A stretch of 64,000 nt of DNA, taken from contig NZ_CP071859.1 of the NCBI RefSeq assembly GCF_023716665.1, forward strand, positions 2,666,001 to 2,730,000, given 5' to 3'. Made by a program: the position numbers and the translations under genes. Positions within the stretch are counted from its first letter, which is position 1. Each line of letters opens with the position of its first letter. The notes beneath the pieces were generated by a model, which saw only the letters and a program-made list of their open reading frames with translations, had not been told where the DNA came from and searched no databases. The DNA comes from Vibrio sp. SCSIO 43135. Its GTDB lineage: Bacteria; Pseudomonadota; Gammaproteobacteria; Enterobacterales; Vibrionaceae. Positions 43,038 through 53,176 of this stretch are shown here, one piece after another.

Positions 43038-44264
43038 TTATATGTTGGAAGAGAGAGTGGTGAGAGTGCTGTAAAAGCAATAGGCGTTCTTACCACTTTC
43101 TTTAACATGGTACATCGCATGATCCGCTTCGAGCATCAACGTCTCCAACGAGTATTCCTCAATAGAAGCAAAACTGATCCCAATGCTCGCTCCAATATGA
43201 ACATCACTGTTCCCATTCAGCACGATCTTTTTACAAGAGGCACGAATCAGCGCCGAAGCTACCTGCTCCGCTTGTTTTTCATCAGGAAAATCTAAGGGTA
43301 GTACCACGATAAACTCGTCTCCCCCCATACGGCCAACTATCCCACTTCCCCTCGCGACCATCTGGAAGCGCTTAGCAATTTTGACCAACACGGTATCCCC
43401 AGCCGCATGGCCAAAGCGGTCATTTACCGATTTAAACCCGTCTAAATCGATGATGAGTAATGCAAGGTAAGGCGATTCTAGCTGCGCAATTGCTACCTCA
43501 CAGCCGAGTCGGTTTTTTAACTGAGTTAAGTTATCGAACTGGGCAATATGCCGATAGTGTTGCTCCATCTCTTCGACTTTCAATCGCAGGGACTTTTCCC
43601 TTTGAATCGCGCTGTCGGTCGATTCCACAAACTGATTAATACTACGCGTTACAAGACCGATTTCATTACTGCGGTTTTTTCTCTTCAATTGAATTTTTTT
43701 CGAACTACCGGGCTTCACCAACAATAGTTCTCGTGCTAACTCCGTGAGTGGTTGACCAATTACGCGCTGCACAACCCACACGATTACGACGAACACAACG
43801 ACCCACTGAAATAACAAAAAGCTGATTTGATAGAGGATTTCATCGAAAGTCTGCTGCCGAATATACTCCTCATTTTCCTTCAATTGAATGTAGCCAATAT
43901 GTTTACCATCAACCGGAGATTGCAGTGCAAAGCTAAAGGGCAATTCGCCAACAGGCCCTGCCAACTTCGATTTAGAAAAGGTAGCTCCACTTGAACTCAC
44001 AATTCGCGCTTGTTCTATTTCCTCATGAAGCAATAAAGCATCCAGCACTTCATCCGCTATCTGTTGGTTATCAGCAAACAACGCAATTGAGGCTGAGCCT
44101 GATACCGTCAGCGCCAAGCGGCTTTTGAACTCATCTAGTTGTTTACCTCGATTGGCTAAGCCAAAGCTGGTGATGATCACCACCGCTATTGCCATGTAAC
44201 TCACGGCACTTAGCGCAACAATACTAAGCAGTTGATTGGTAAGCGAGCGAGTGACCCTATTCAT
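43038..44264 (-). CDS. Membrane-bound GGDEF diguanylate cyclase
   Basis: The 408-residue protein has an N-terminal membrane helix, a periplasmic domain of about 100 residues, a second membrane segment (FLLFQWVVVFVVIVWVV), a HAMP-like linker and a coiled coil, then a GGDEF domain with an intact GRMGGDEFIVVLP active site (about residue 313) and substrate motif LIDLDGFKSVNDRFGHAAGD. The inhibitory I-site RxxD is absent: the equivalent place reads RGSG, so product inhibition may be weak. It overlaps the upstream gene by 8 bp and forms an operon with a periplasmic binding-protein-like gene and a beta-barrel gene. A GGDEF gene in this position next to varS is also present in V. cholerae. Confidence 0.93.
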   Translation of the reverse strand: MNRVTRSLTNQLLSIVALSAVSYMAIAVVIITSFGLANRGKQLDEFKSRLALTVSGSASIALFADNQQIADEVLDALLLHEEIEQARIVSSSGATFSKSKLAGPVGELPFSFALQSPVDGKHIGYIQLKENEEYIRQQTFDEILYQISFLLFQWVVVFVVIVWVVQRVIGQPLTELARELLLVKPGSSKKIQLKRKNRSNEIGLVTRSINQFVESTDSAIQREKSLRLKVEEMEQHYRHIAQFDNLTQLKNRLGCEVAIAQLESPYLALLIIDLDGFKSVNDRFGHAAGDTVLVKIAKRFQMVARGSGIVGRMGGDEFIVVLPLDFPDEKQAEQVASALIRASCKKIVLNGNSDVHIGASIGISFASIEEYSLETLMLEADHAMYHVKESGKNAYCFYSTLTTLSSNI

Positions 44265-44667
44265 TGATCACCATCACCACTTTCAAATGCTTGTCACTGG
44301 GTTTTTGCAAGGTATACCCAATACTGGCGGGGTTAGAAATGAGGTGCTGTTCGAGCTCAGTATTATCGTTAAAACTATCAAGTGGTTGCACTCGCCCTGA
44401 AAACCGCAGCTTCGCCCAATAGGCATTGACCTGATTAACACTCATATTGGTGATCGATTCAAAGAACTGAGAACGTATCTCGCCTTCTCTATCCAATGGA
44501 TAGATACGCGTATCTTGGTCTATCGTTCGCTTACGCCCTAAATACAGCGCTGCAAGCTCACTTTTTGAAATACTGTCTATTTGACTGTTCTGGCTAACCA
44601 CGACATAGATTTCCGCTCTAACAGTGGAAGAGAAAGCTGCAATGCATAGTAATAATAGTAGCCGCAT
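44257..44667 (-). CDS. Periplasmic substrate-binding-like protein (PstS-type fragment)
   Basis: A 136-residue secreted protein: signal peptide MRLLLLLCIAAFSSTVRA, then EIYVVVSQNSQIDSISKSELAALYLGRK, a pattern seen in small PBP-like proteins related to the phosphate-binding PstS family. The remaining blocks (FFESITNMSVNQVNAYWAKLRFSG; GYTLQKP) fit the same family, half the size of a transport SBP. No ABC transporter genes are nearby. Its stop overlaps the start of the GGDEF gene, and it follows the barrel gene by 9 bp; it might pass a periplasmic signal to the cyclase, which is inference. Confidence 0.8.
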   Translation of the reverse strand: MRLLLLLCIAAFSSTVRAEIYVVVSQNSQIDSISKSELAALYLGRKRTIDQDTRIYPLDREGEIRSQFFESITNMSVNQVNAYWAKLRFSGRVQPLDSFNDNTELEQHLISNPASIGYTLQKPSDKHLKVVMVINE

Positions 44668-44676
44668 ACCCCCTCC

Positions 44677-45948
44677 TCAGAACGCAAAGTTAAGTGAAAG
44701 GGTATAGAGTTCAAGTTGAGTCTCGACTGAGTTCAACTCAGGTTCATTCGCCCAAAGGCCGTAGCCATTCGGTGCTATCTCGACCAGATCGATTTGGGCT
44801 TTCAAAGCAATATTCTTGGCGACATCCCATCGTAAACCTAGCGACCATGTCTGTTGCTCAATTCGGCTGAGGTTCACACCATTAATCACTTGTTGCTGAA
44901 GATAGCCAAGTTGAGGTGAAATCGAGCTCCAATCCACAGCCGCGGTTTGTGGATCGAGATCAGGAGAAAAAGCCGATGCGATGATGTACGGTGACCATCC
45001 ATCAACGTAATAACTTAGCGTGACATACCCACCTAAGCCCGATGGCAAAATGACTTGATCGGAGTCGGAGTGAATCGATACTAACTCGCTGGCAACCATC
45101 CATGTGCCATCGAAGTACTCAAGTCCTAACTGGGTATACATCACGGCTTCATCTTCAACAATTAATGCTCGAGATAGTGCTTGGGCTTCTTGGCTAATCG
45201 TACCTAGCCCCATCATGGATACACCACCTAACTGATTCACTAACTGCTGGGTAGAAAATGAAACTTCAGAGCTAACACCAGGTGAGTAGAGTATTGAGCC
45301 TCGTGCACGCCATTCTCCCCATAAGGCTTTAAGTGAAAGCGACACCAACTCTGTACCAGAGGTATCAACCAACTCACCAGCTGGGGATTCTACAGACGTA
45401 TGGAAGTAGCCTAATTGAGAGCTGATATACCAATCGATCTCGTCGGTATAGAAGAAATAGACCGCGTCGACACCATCTACCGATTGGAAAGGCAACCATG
45501 AATAGATTTCAATTGGTGGACGAACCCAATTGTGGCCAAAGTCGATATTGCGAGTTTCTGTTGCCCAAAAGGCATCGGGAGGTAGGCGGCCTAAGCGTAT
45601 ATCCCAGCGTTCGCTAGGCTGGTAACCCACAAAACCAATTTCAATGACATCAAGCCAATCGTCGCTCACTCGCTTCTTAGCGACACCTTGTAAGGTAAAT
45701 CGCCAGTTAGGGTTCATTGAGTAGTCTAGTTGCAGGCCAAAGCGTGAGTCCGTTAGCCATGAACCATTCGTCGTGGTGTCATAAGGTTGGGCGAGATCGC
45801 GCCTAAATCCGATACCCTCTTCATCTTCATAGCTGTAAGCGAGCGTACCAAACCCAGACAAATGCACATCACTTGCCCACGAATTAGGCGTGATAGAAAA
45901 GAGAACAACAATGCTAATAGCCCAAAGGACAACATAGCGATTACACAT
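44677..45948 (-). CDS. Predicted outer-membrane beta-barrel protein
   Basis: A signal peptide (MCNRYVVLW... cut after NSWAS) precedes about 395 residues with alternating aromatic/hydrophobic strands, ending with the outer-membrane C-terminal phenylalanine (LYTLSLNFAF). Repeated turns such as WYISSQLGYFH and WRARGSILYSP suggest a 14-18-strand barrel of porin type. The function is unknown; no ligand motif is visible. I start at 45948 because GGGAG precedes this ATG; ATG 45963 in frame has no Shine-Dalgarno. It is the first gene of an operon with the PBP-like protein and GGDEF cyclase. Confidence 0.8.
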   Translation of the reverse strand: MCNRYVVLWAISIVVLFSITPNSWASDVHLSGFGTLAYSYEDEEGIGFRRDLAQPYDTTTNGSWLTDSRFGLQLDYSMNPNWRFTLQGVAKKRVSDDWLDVIEIGFVGYQPSERWDIRLGRLPPDAFWATETRNIDFGHNWVRPPIEIYSWLPFQSVDGVDAVYFFYTDEIDWYISSQLGYFHTSVESPAGELVDTSGTELVSLSLKALWGEWRARGSILYSPGVSSEVSFSTQQLVNQLGGVSMMGLGTISQEAQALSRALIVEDEAVMYTQLGLEYFDGTWMVASELVSIHSDSDQVILPSGLGGYVTLSYYVDGWSPYIIASAFSPDLDPQTAAVDWSSISPQLGYLQQQVINGVNLSRIEQQTWSLGLRWDVAKNIALKAQIDLVEIAPNGYGLWANEPELNSVETQLELYTLSLNFAF

Positions 45949-46071
45949 ACGGTTAACTCCCATAAAGGAAGAAGACCAGGCGAATAATTCACTGTTGTAT
46001 CGATTAAGCCTTTATTGTTATTGCGATAACGCTTGAATTTGCCTACTCAAACAATGCTTATAAGACAAATA

Positions 46072-46452
46072 TTAGGACTCAAGTAGCACAGTCGCCACTG
46101 CATAATGGCGCTCATCAGAAATGGTTAAATGGATATTTTGCACTTTCATGCCTTGAGCAATATCTAGTGCTTTGTTTGATAAGGATAATATCGGTTTGCC
46201 ATTTTGGTCATTGGCAATCGTAAAGTCTTGGAAAGAAACACCGTGGGCAATGCCCGTTCCAAGCGCTTTAGAAGCCGCTTCTTTAGCTGCGAATCGCTTT
46301 GCCAAAAAGCGGCCTTGTTGTTTAAGGCCAGTGAAGGTTTCCATTTCAGACTCGGTAAGAATGCGACGAGCGAATGCTTCTCCCGTACGCGCTAGCGCTT
46401 TTTCAATCCGCTCTATCTCAGCGATGTCTGTACCTAAACCTACCACTGCCAT
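46072..46452 (-). CDS. acpS: Holo-[acyl-carrier-protein] synthase
   Basis: AcpS attaches 4'-phosphopantetheine from CoA to ACP. The 126-residue protein has [16 protein letters not shown] (Mg-binding Asp) and [20 protein letters not shown] with the catalytic Glu region. It is 18 bp after pdxJ, the standard order, and ends the recO-pdxJ-acpS group. Confidence 0.97.
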   Translation of the reverse strand: MAVVGLGTDIAEIERIEKALARTGEAFARRILTESEMETFTGLKQQGRFLAKRFAAKEAASKALGTGIAHGVSFQDFTIANDQNGKPILSLSNKALDIAQGMKVQNIHLTISDERHYAVATVLLES

Positions 46453-46470
46453 TGCTTTGTCCTGCTACCC

Positions 46471-47202
46471 TTACTTACGCGCTGCATCCATGATCGCTTT
46501 CATGTCTGCTACCGCTTTTTGCAAACCGTCAAACATCGCGCGCCCCATGATCGAGTGACCAATGTTTAGCTCATAGATTTCAGGCAGTGCCGCAATTGGA
46601 GCCACATTGTGGTAAGTCAATCCATGGCCAGCATTAACCGTAATACCTAAGTCTGCGGCATAGCTAGCACCCGCTGCAATTTTCTTCAGTTCGTCTTGTT
46701 GATCTTCTTCTGTGGTCGCATCGGCGTAGTGACCCGTATGAAGCTCAATATAAGGAGCACCACACGCTTTTGCAGCATCAATCTGTTGACGGTCGGCATC
46801 AATAAACAGTGAAACCTTGATACCTGCTTCAGTCAGTTTCTCGGTTGCCGCTTTCACTTTTTCAAGTTGACCGGCCACATCTAAGCCGCCTTCAGTCGTC
46901 AGTTCTTCACGCTTTTCTGGCACTAAACAAACAAACTCAGGTTTGGTTTGCAGAGCAATATCTACCATCTCATCAGTCACGGCCATTTCAAGATTCATAC
47001 GTGTCTGAAGAGTTTCACGTAGGACTCGAACATCGCGATCAACAATGTGACGACGGTCTTCACGTAGGTGAATCGTAATACCATCCGCGCCTGCACGCTC
47101 AGCGATTTCTGCTGCGTGAACAGGGTCTGGATATTTTGTCCCGCGAGCGTTACGTAAAGTCGCAATATGATCGATGTTAACACCTAAGTAGATTGAGCTC
47201 AT
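46471..47202 (-). CDS. pdxJ: Pyridoxine 5'-phosphate synthase
   Basis: PdxJ condenses 1-deoxyxylulose 5-phosphate with 3-amino-2-oxopropyl phosphate to give PNP. The 243-residue TIM barrel begins [24 protein letters not shown] and includes [35 protein letters not shown], and [11 protein letters not shown]. It overlaps the end of recO by 4 bp, so translation is likely coupled. Confidence 0.98.
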   Translation of the reverse strand: MSSIYLGVNIDHIATLRNARGTKYPDPVHAAEIAERAGADGITIHLREDRRHIVDRDVRVLRETLQTRMNLEMAVTDEMVDIALQTKPEFVCLVPEKREELTTEGGLDVAGQLEKVKAATEKLTEAGIKVSLFIDADRQQIDAAKACGAPYIELHTGHYADATTEEDQQDELKKIAAGASYAADLGITVNAGHGLTYHNVAPIAALPEIYELNIGHSIMGRAMFDGLQKAVADMKAIMDAARK

Positions 47203-47939
47203 TTTCCAATACTCCGTGCTCCGGGAAGGCCTGCTTTTGGAAGAAACAGTTCCCTGCTTTTTAATGGTTTGCCGCCAAGATACGGCTTTAATGCTATACG
47301 TGTAAAGCGTTTTGCCGCTTTTAGTTGCTCCTTGGTCACAAAGCGACGCTCACTGATAGCAATCAGCTCATTACCAAGGAAAGTTAAGTTGTCTCTGCGT
47401 ACCGATGCGATAAAACCTTTTTGCTCTCTGTAGCGATAGGTCATGTCTGGGTCAACGGGTTCACCCGTTCCCGCACAATGCAAAAAATCCACTCCATAGC
47501 CCATGGCAGAAAGTAACGCTAACTCAAAACGCCTCAGAGCAGGCTCTGGATTGTCAGCTTGGGCCAGTTCAGTCAGTGCATGCAAATAGTCATGAAACAA
47601 AGCTGGCATCGCGACTTCCGCCATTAATACGCGCCCTACCAACTCATTGATGTACATTGCCGAATAAAGGTTGATACCTGTAAGCGGCAAACCAAGGCTA
47701 ATAGGTTCTGCTTGGCGTAATGTCTTCATTGAGCCGTTTCCAGACCACTTCAACAACAATGGTGTAAATGGCTGCAAAGCACCTTTAAGGTTCGAACGTT
47801 TGCTACGCGCTCCCTTAGACATCAGAGTAATACGACCATACTCCTCGCTAAATACATCGAGGATTAAACTTGATTCGCTGTATGGACGTCGGTGCAGCAC
47901 AAAGCAGCGCTGCAAACCGTCTCTTGGACCATCGCTCAC
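47199..47939 (-). CDS. recO: DNA repair protein RecO
   Basis: RecO helps load RecA onto SSB-covered DNA in the RecFOR pathway. The 246-residue protein has the N-terminal OB fold ([25 protein letters not shown]) and the helical C-terminal domain; the zinc cysteines of some RecO families are not present, as in E. coli. Downstream of era, with a terminator between, and overlapping pdxJ. Confidence 0.95.
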   Translation of the reverse strand: MSDGPRDGLQRCFVLHRRPYSESSLILDVFSEEYGRITLMSKGARSKRSNLKGALQPFTPLLLKWSGNGSMKTLRQAEPISLGLPLTGINLYSAMYINELVGRVLMAEVAMPALFHDYLHALTELAQADNPEPALRRFELALLSAMGYGVDFLHCAGTGEPVDPDMTYRYREQKGFIASVRRDNLTFLGNELIAISERRFVTKEQLKAAKRFTRIALKPYLGGKPLKSRELFLPKAGLPGARSIGK

Positions 47940-47957
47940 GGATACCCTTACAGATAC

Positions 47958-47986
47958 AAAAAGAGAGAGTTTATACTCTCTCTTTT
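47958..47986 (-). terminator. Terminator between era and recO
   Basis: AAAAGAGAGAGT pairs with ACTCTCTCTTTT around a 4 nt loop; on the minus strand a run of five T's ends the stem. It lies 59 bp after the era stop and 19 bp before the recO start, so recO probably has its own promoter or relies on read-through. Confidence 0.75.
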
Positions 47987-48044
47987 ACAGTAGAAAAACA
48001 ATTTATACCCAATTTAAGTGGATAAAGGCTAACTAGCTACGCGA

Positions 48045-49007
48045 TTATAAGTCGTCGATGTAGCCTAGTGAGCGTAATGCACGTTCGTCATCCGCCCAAC
48101 CTGATTTCACTTTCACCCAAGTTTCTAGGTAAACCTTACGTCCAAATAGCTCTTCCATGTCTAAGCGAGCTTCACGACCAATCGTTTTGATCTTCTCCCC
48201 GCCTTTACCAATTACCATTTTCTTCTGTCCGCTACGCTCAACCAGAATCAGGCCATTGATGTGGAAGCCATCAGTATCTGGGTTGTAATCGAAACGCTCG
48301 ATCTCAACCGTGACTGAATACGGTAGCTCATCGCCGGTAAAGCGCATGAGCTTTTCACGCAAAATTTCTGATGCCATAAAACGCTGAGAGCGATCAGTCA
48401 CATACTCTTCTGGAAAGTGGTGAGTCGCTTTCGGTAAGTGTTCACGTACGTGCTTACGCAATACATCAATGTTCTTACCATGTTTAGCAGAGATAGGCAC
48501 AACATCAACGAAGTCCATCTTAGTGGACATTTCCTGCATGTGCAGCATCACGTCATTACGGTCTTGAACGTTGTCTACTTTGTTGACACACAGAACCACA
48601 GGGAAGTTCGACTTCTGCAGCTTGGTTAGCACCATTTCGTCGTCTTTAGTCCAGTGAGTACCATCTACAAGGAAGAACACTAGGTTTACATCACTTAAAG
48701 AAGAGTTTGCCGCACGGTTCATCAAACGGTTGATGGCACGCTTCTCCTCAATGTGAAGCCCTGGGGTATCAACGAAAATCGCTTGGTAATCACCTTCAGT
48801 GTCCACACCCATTATACGGTGACGTGTCGTTTGAGGCTTACGCGATGTAATCGAGATCTTCTGACCTAAAATCTTATTCAGTAGTGTCGATTTACCCACA
48901 TTTGGACGACCAACAATAGCCACAAAGCCACAGTGTTGGTTTTCTGGTGAAGTTTCTTCACCACTCGACGCAAAGTACGCGTCGATATCAAATTCGTTAT
49001 CAGACAT
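48045..49007 (-). CDS. era: GTPase Era
   Basis: Era is an essential GTPase that binds the 3' end of 16S rRNA during 30S assembly. The 320-residue protein has G1 [10 protein letters not shown]2 TTRHRIMG, G3 DTPG, G4 NKVD, and the C-terminal KH domain ([24 protein letters not shown]). The N-terminus is about 20 residues longer than E. coli Era (acidic: [20 protein letters not shown]). One base separates it from rnc. Confidence 0.98.
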   Translation of the reverse strand: MSDNEFDIDAYFASSGEETSPENQHCGFVAIVGRPNVGKSTLLNKILGQKISITSRKPQTTRHRIMGVDTEGDYQAIFVDTPGLHIEEKRAINRLMNRAANSSLSDVNLVFFLVDGTHWTKDDEMVLTKLQKSNFPVVLCVNKVDNVQDRNDVMLHMQEMSTKMDFVDVVPISAKHGKNIDVLRKHVREHLPKATHHFPEEYVTDRSQRFMASEILREKLMRFTGDELPYSVTVEIERFDYNPDTDGFHINGLILVERSGQKKMVIGKGGEKIKTIGREARLDMEELFGRKVYLETWVKVKSGWADDERALRSLGYIDDL

Positions 49008-49694
49008 TTAGCTATTACTCTGATTGACTAACTGCTCCAGAGCAGTTTCAGCAGCCGCTTGCTCTGCCTTGCGGCGGCTTGTACCTTTACCGATTACAGG
49101 CTGTCCTATTCCTGCGACTTCACACGCAACCGTGAACTCTTGGTTGTGTGCTTCACCTTTAATATTAGTCACTGTATAGACAGGTAGCGGTTTTCTTCTA
49201 CCTTGCAGGAACTCTTGTAAACGTGTTTTCGGGTCTTTTTGCGAGACACCTGGCTTGATCTCTTCAAGGCGAGTTTGATACCAACTCAATACAATCGAGC
49301 GGACTTTCTCAATATCACTGTCTAAGTAAATAGCGCCAATTATCGCTTCTACTGCATCAGCCAAAATTGAGTCGCGGCGGAAACCACCACTTTTTAACTC
49401 ACCTGGACCTAATTTTAAGTAATCTCCTAGTTCGAATTCACGACCTAGTTCCGCCAATGTATTGCCGCGAACTAGCGTTGCACGCATGCGGCTCATGTCT
49501 CCCTCATTCACCTTAGGGAAGCGGTGATACAGGTCATCAGCAATAACAAAACTTAAAATTGAATCGCCCAGAAACTCAAGACGTTCATTGTGTTTACCAT
49601 TCGCACTACGGTGAGTCAGTGCCAGGTTAATTAGCTCAGCACTATTAAACTGGTAGCCAATTTTTCTTTCTAACTTTTCAATTGGAGAATTCAT
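49008..49694 (-). CDS. rnc: Ribonuclease III
   Basis: RNase III cleaves double-stranded RNA and processes rRNA precursors. The 228-residue protein has the endonuclease signature [17 protein letters not shown] and the second acidic site [13 protein letters not shown], followed by a dsRBD ([33 protein letters not shown]). It directly precedes era on the same strand; in E. coli the rnc-era mRNA is controlled by RNase III itself. Confidence 0.98.
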   Translation of the reverse strand: MNSPIEKLERKIGYQFNSAELINLALTHRSANGKHNERLEFLGDSILSFVIADDLYHRFPKVNEGDMSRMRATLVRGNTLAELGREFELGDYLKLGPGELKSGGFRRDSILADAVEAIIGAIYLDSDIEKVRSIVLSWYQTRLEEIKPGVSQKDPKTRLQEFLQGRRKPLPVYTVTNIKGEAHNQEFTVACEVAGIGQPVIGKGTSRRKAEQAAAETALEQLVNQSNS

Positions 49695-49789
49695 GCTCTC
49701 TCATTAATTTATGTTTAATTCTCGATACGCAACTGGCATTGCAGCGCTGATTTAACTCATCAATACTGCAACGCCAACAAGGAAGAGAA

Positions 49790-50686
49790 TTAGTTAATAC
49801 CACCAATGCGGTTGAAACGCACACCAGTTGGGATCCACGATGGTAGAACACTGTCAGCGCCGCGTTCAAACTCAAAGCTAATCCAGATACCGACAGCTTT
49901 ACCCACAAGGTTAGCCTCCGGTACAAAACCCCAGTAACGGCTATCCGCACTGTTGTCACGGTTATCACCCATTACAAAGTACTGCCCTTCAGGAACAACC
50001 CACTCATTAACGCCGCTACGAGGCTGATACGCTTCAACACGATCACCACGAAGTGGGTTTACTAGGATTTGGTGTCCAACCTCACCCAGTTTTTCGTCAA
50101 GTTGAATCAAAGGAATACCGTTTTGGATAAATGGACTTTCTTCGACATTAGACAACTTCACTTGAGTACAACTGCTTTCACCTTTTGGCTGAATGCAGAT
50201 TTCTTTTTTACTGCTGTAGCGAACTGTATCACCAGGCAAACCAACAACACGCTTAATGTAGTCAATGTTTGGTTGAGGTGGGTATTTAAATACCGCAATA
50301 TCACCACGCTCAGGTTTACCTGTTTCAATCAGCTCAGAGCGCCAAACAGGGTCTTTAATCCCGTAGGCATACTTCTCAACTAGGATGAAGTCACCCACCA
50401 GCAGAGTTGGCATCATTGAACCAGAAGGGATCTGAAACGGTTCATAGATAAAAGAACGCAGTACCAACACGAATGCAATCACAGGGAAGATGGACACGCT
50501 GTTCTCAATCCACCACGGTTGCGCTTTTACTTTTTCCACTAACGCAGCATCTAAACCATTAGTTTGAGCTTCCACTTCAGCAACTTTCTGCAGACGCTTC
50601 TTACCCCAAACGAATTTCTCTAGCGCCCAAACAACACCGGTCACAAGCGTTACAAGAACCAGAATAAGTGAAAATGTATTCGCCAT
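49790..50686 (-). CDS. lepB: Signal peptidase I
   Basis: LepB removes signal peptides at the periplasmic face. The 298-residue protein has two N-terminal membrane segments, box B with the Ser nucleophile in IPSGSMMPTLLVGD, box C/D with the general-base Lys in YIKRVVGLPGDTV, and box E GDNRDNSADSRYWGFVP. Between lepA and rnc, as in E. coli. Confidence 0.98.
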   Translation of the reverse strand: MANTFSLILVLVTLVTGVVWALEKFVWGKKRLQKVAEVEAQTNGLDAALVEKVKAQPWWIENSVSIFPVIAFVLVLRSFIYEPFQIPSGSMMPTLLVGDFILVEKYAYGIKDPVWRSELIETGKPERGDIAVFKYPPQPNIDYIKRVVGLPGDTVRYSSKKEICIQPKGESSCTQVKLSNVEESPFIQNGIPLIQLDEKLGEVGHQILVNPLRGDRVEAYQPRSGVNEWVVPEGQYFVMGDNRDNSADSRYWGFVPEANLVGKAVGIWISFEFERGADSVLPSWIPTGVRFNRIGGIN

Positions 50687-50790
50687 TGAATTCCCTTATC
50701 TAAAAAATACGAAAGTGAAAGAGCCGAAACCCTTTCACTTATTGAATATCTAACGTCTTATGACAGACTCAAGTCGAATTAAGTTCAACT

Positions 50791-52584
50791 CTAATCTTTG
50801 CCTACGTGAAGAATTGCGAGGAACGCTTCTTGTGGCAGCTCAACGTTACCGATCTGCTTCATGCGTTTTTTACCTTCTTTCTGCTTCTTCAGTAGCTTTT
50901 TCTTACGACTCACGTCACCACCGTAACACTTCGCGATTACGTTCTTACGTAGCTGTTTAACCGTTGAACGTGCAATGATGTGGTTACCGATCGCTGCCTG
51001 AATAGCAATATCGAACATTTGGCGAGGGATGAATTCCTTCATCTTCTCAACAAGTTGACGACCACGAGTTTGCGACTGGTCTTTATGGGTGATCATCGCA
51101 AGTGCATCAACGGTATCACCGTTAAGTAGAACATCAACACGAACCATATTTGACGCTTCAAAGCGCTGGAAGTTGTAGTCTAGCGATGCATAGCCACGTG
51201 AGGTTGACTTCAGACGGTCGAAGAAATCCAATACCACTTCAGCCATCGGGATATCGTATGTCACAGCAACTTGGTTACCGTGGTAAACCATATCTACCTG
51301 AACGCCACGTTTCTCAACACAAAGCGTAATTACGTTACCTAAATACTCTGAAGGAACCAGAATATTACAACGTGCAATCGGCTCACGAATTTCTTCAATA
51401 TCATTAACCGCTGGGAGCTTGGCTGGGCTATCTACGTATAGTAAATTACCGTTAGTTTCTTCAACTTCATAAACTACTGTTGGTGCCGTTGTGATCAAGT
51501 CGAGATCGTATTCACGCTCTAGGCGTTCTTGGATGATCTCCATGTGCAACATACCAAGGAATCCACAGCGGAAGCCAAAGCCAAGTGCTGCTGAGTTTTC
51601 TGGTTCATAGAACAGAGACGCATCGTTCAAGCTCAGTTTACCTAACGCATCACGGAAATTTTCGTAATCGTCAGAAGATACCGGGAATAAACCTGCGTAC
51701 ACCTGAGGCTTAACTTTCTTAAAGCCTGGTAGTGCTGTTTCACAACCGTTCTTGGATAGTGTTAGCGTATCACCTACAGGTGCGCCAAGAATGTCCTTGA
51801 TACCACACACAACCCAGCCTACTTCGCCAGTACGTAGAACATCAGTATCTACTTGTTTCGGTGTGAAGATACCTAGGCGATCAACACCCCACACTTGGCC
51901 AGTGCTCATAACTTTGATCTTGTCATTCTTCTTCAGCTCACCGTTTTTGATACGAACTAAAGAAACAACACCAAGGTAGTTATCAAACCATGAGTCAATA
52001 ATCAGTGCTTGTAGCGGCGCTTCAGGATCGCCTTCAGGCGCAGGAATAGCAGAAACAATGTTTTCTAGAACATCGTCGACGCCAATACCTGTTTTCGCAC
52101 TACAACGAGTCGCTTCCATCGCATCAATACCTACGATTTCTTCGATCTCTTCTGCTACGCGCTCTGGATCTGCTGCTGGTAAGTCAATTTTGTTCAAAAT
52201 TGGCACTACCTCTAGATCCATTTCGATCGCGGTATAACAGTTCGCAAGAGTTTGCGCTTCAACACCTTGTCCAGCATCAACAACCAACAATGCGCCTTCA
52301 CAGGCAGCGAGAGAGCGTGATACTTCGTACGCGAAGTCTACGTGTCCTGGAGTATCGATGAAGTTAAGCTGATACGTTTCACCATCTTTGGCAGTGTAGT
52401 TCAGTGTCACACTCTGAGATTTGATGGTGATACCGCGCTCACGCTCAAGGTCCATAGAATCAAGAACCTGCGCAGCCATTTCACGGTCGCTCAATCCACC
52501 ACAAACTTGGATTAGACGGTCAGATAGGGTCGACTTACCATGGTCGATGTGGGCGATAATCGAAAAATTACGAATGTGCTTCAT
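50791..52584 (-). CDS. lepA: Elongation factor 4 (LepA)
   Basis: A translational GTPase that helps initiation and 30S assembly and can back-translocate ribosomes in vitro. The 597-residue protein carries G1 [15 protein letters not shown]3 DTPGHVDF, G4 NKID and the LepA-specific C-terminal domain ([27 protein letters not shown]). It lies between rseC and lepB. Confidence 0.98.
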   Translation of the reverse strand: MKHIRNFSIIAHIDHGKSTLSDRLIQVCGGLSDREMAAQVLDSMDLERERGITIKSQSVTLNYTAKDGETYQLNFIDTPGHVDFAYEVSRSLAACEGALLVVDAGQGVEAQTLANCYTAIEMDLEVVPILNKIDLPAADPERVAEEIEEIVGIDAMEATRCSAKTGIGVDDVLENIVSAIPAPEGDPEAPLQALIIDSWFDNYLGVVSLVRIKNGELKKNDKIKVMSTGQVWGVDRLGIFTPKQVDTDVLRTGEVGWVVCGIKDILGAPVGDTLTLSKNGCETALPGFKKVKPQVYAGLFPVSSDDYENFRDALGKLSLNDASLFYEPENSAALGFGFRCGFLGMLHMEIIQERLEREYDLDLITTAPTVVYEVEETNGNLLYVDSPAKLPAVNDIEEIREPIARCNILVPSEYLGNVITLCVEKRGVQVDMVYHGNQVAVTYDIPMAEVVLDFFDRLKSTSRGYASLDYNFQRFEASNMVRVDVLLNGDTVDALAMITHKDQSQTRGRQLVEKMKEFIPRQMFDIAIQAAIGNHIIARSTVKQLRKNVIAKCYGGDVSRKKKLLKKQKEGKKRMKQIGNVELPQEAFLAILHVGKD

Positions 52585-52621
52585 GATTTGGTGTGAATTA
52601 ACTCGTTGCTATAAGGATAAA

Positions 52622-52644
52622 TAAGAAAGCCGTCTTTTGACGGC
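52622..52644 (-). terminator. Weak terminator after rseC
   Basis: GCCGTC pairs with GACGGC (52629-52634 with 52639-52644) around TTTT; on the minus strand TTTCTTAT follows. It may end the rpoE-rse operon while allowing some read-through to lepA. Confidence 0.55.
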
Positions 52645-52705
52645 ATTTCAATCAAGTTGGCAGATTCTACCCAATTTCTAGGCGGTTCGCACCATTATTT
52701 GCTGG

Positions 52706-53176
52706 CTAGGTGAGTGGCTTTCCTAGAACACGAAGTAAAATGACTTGCTGCTTAGAGGCTTGCTCAAGTTTTGTTGCTAAACGCTTAGCGATGGTAAACC
52801 CACCCCAAGCGAACAAAACCGATGATAAAATGACGATTCCTTCCCCCATTGAAAACACGGGGGCCAGCAACCACTGACCAATCAGGGCACCAAACATCAT
52901 CATCAATAATGGAACGATATAGACAACAGCAGCGGATTGAATCAAGCTCTTTTCAGGAAAGCCAATCTCGACAACTTCACCTTTGGACACCCCTTTCTGG
53001 GTGGTGAGCTGCCAAGATAGAGCCTTATTTCCTACTGCCTTTGATACAATGCCTGTACCACAGCTTTTTTGCGACGAGCAACTACTACAACTCGTTTGCT
53101 GTTCGCAACTAAGCTCTACACGATACCCTTTCGAATCATGCTCTACGGAAGCCACTGTCGCCAATGCTGTCATCAT
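52706..53176 (-). CDS. rseC: SoxR-reducing system / sigma-E regulator protein RseC
   Basis: A 156-residue inner-membrane protein with an N-terminal cysteine-rich motif (CEQQTSCSSCSSQKSCGTG), then two membrane helices (AAVVYIVPLLMMMFGALIG; GIVILSSVLFAWGGF). In E. coli it is linked to sigma-E activity and, with Rsx, to SoxR reduction. The gene overlaps rseB by 4 bp, the last of rpoE-rseABC. Confidence 0.94.
   Translation of the reverse strand: MMTALATVASVEHDSKGYRVELSCEQQTSCSSCSSQKSCGTGIVSKAVGNKALSWQLTTQKGVSKGEVVEIGFPEKSLIQSAAVVYIVPLLMMMFGALIGQWLLAPVFSMGEGIVILSSVLFAWGGFTIAKRLATKLEQASKQQVILLRVLGKPLT

Noticed and set aside
49678..49968. 96-codon ORF on the minus strand between lepB and rnc
   Set aside because: It overlaps the lepB C-terminal coding sequence in another frame and shows no domain.
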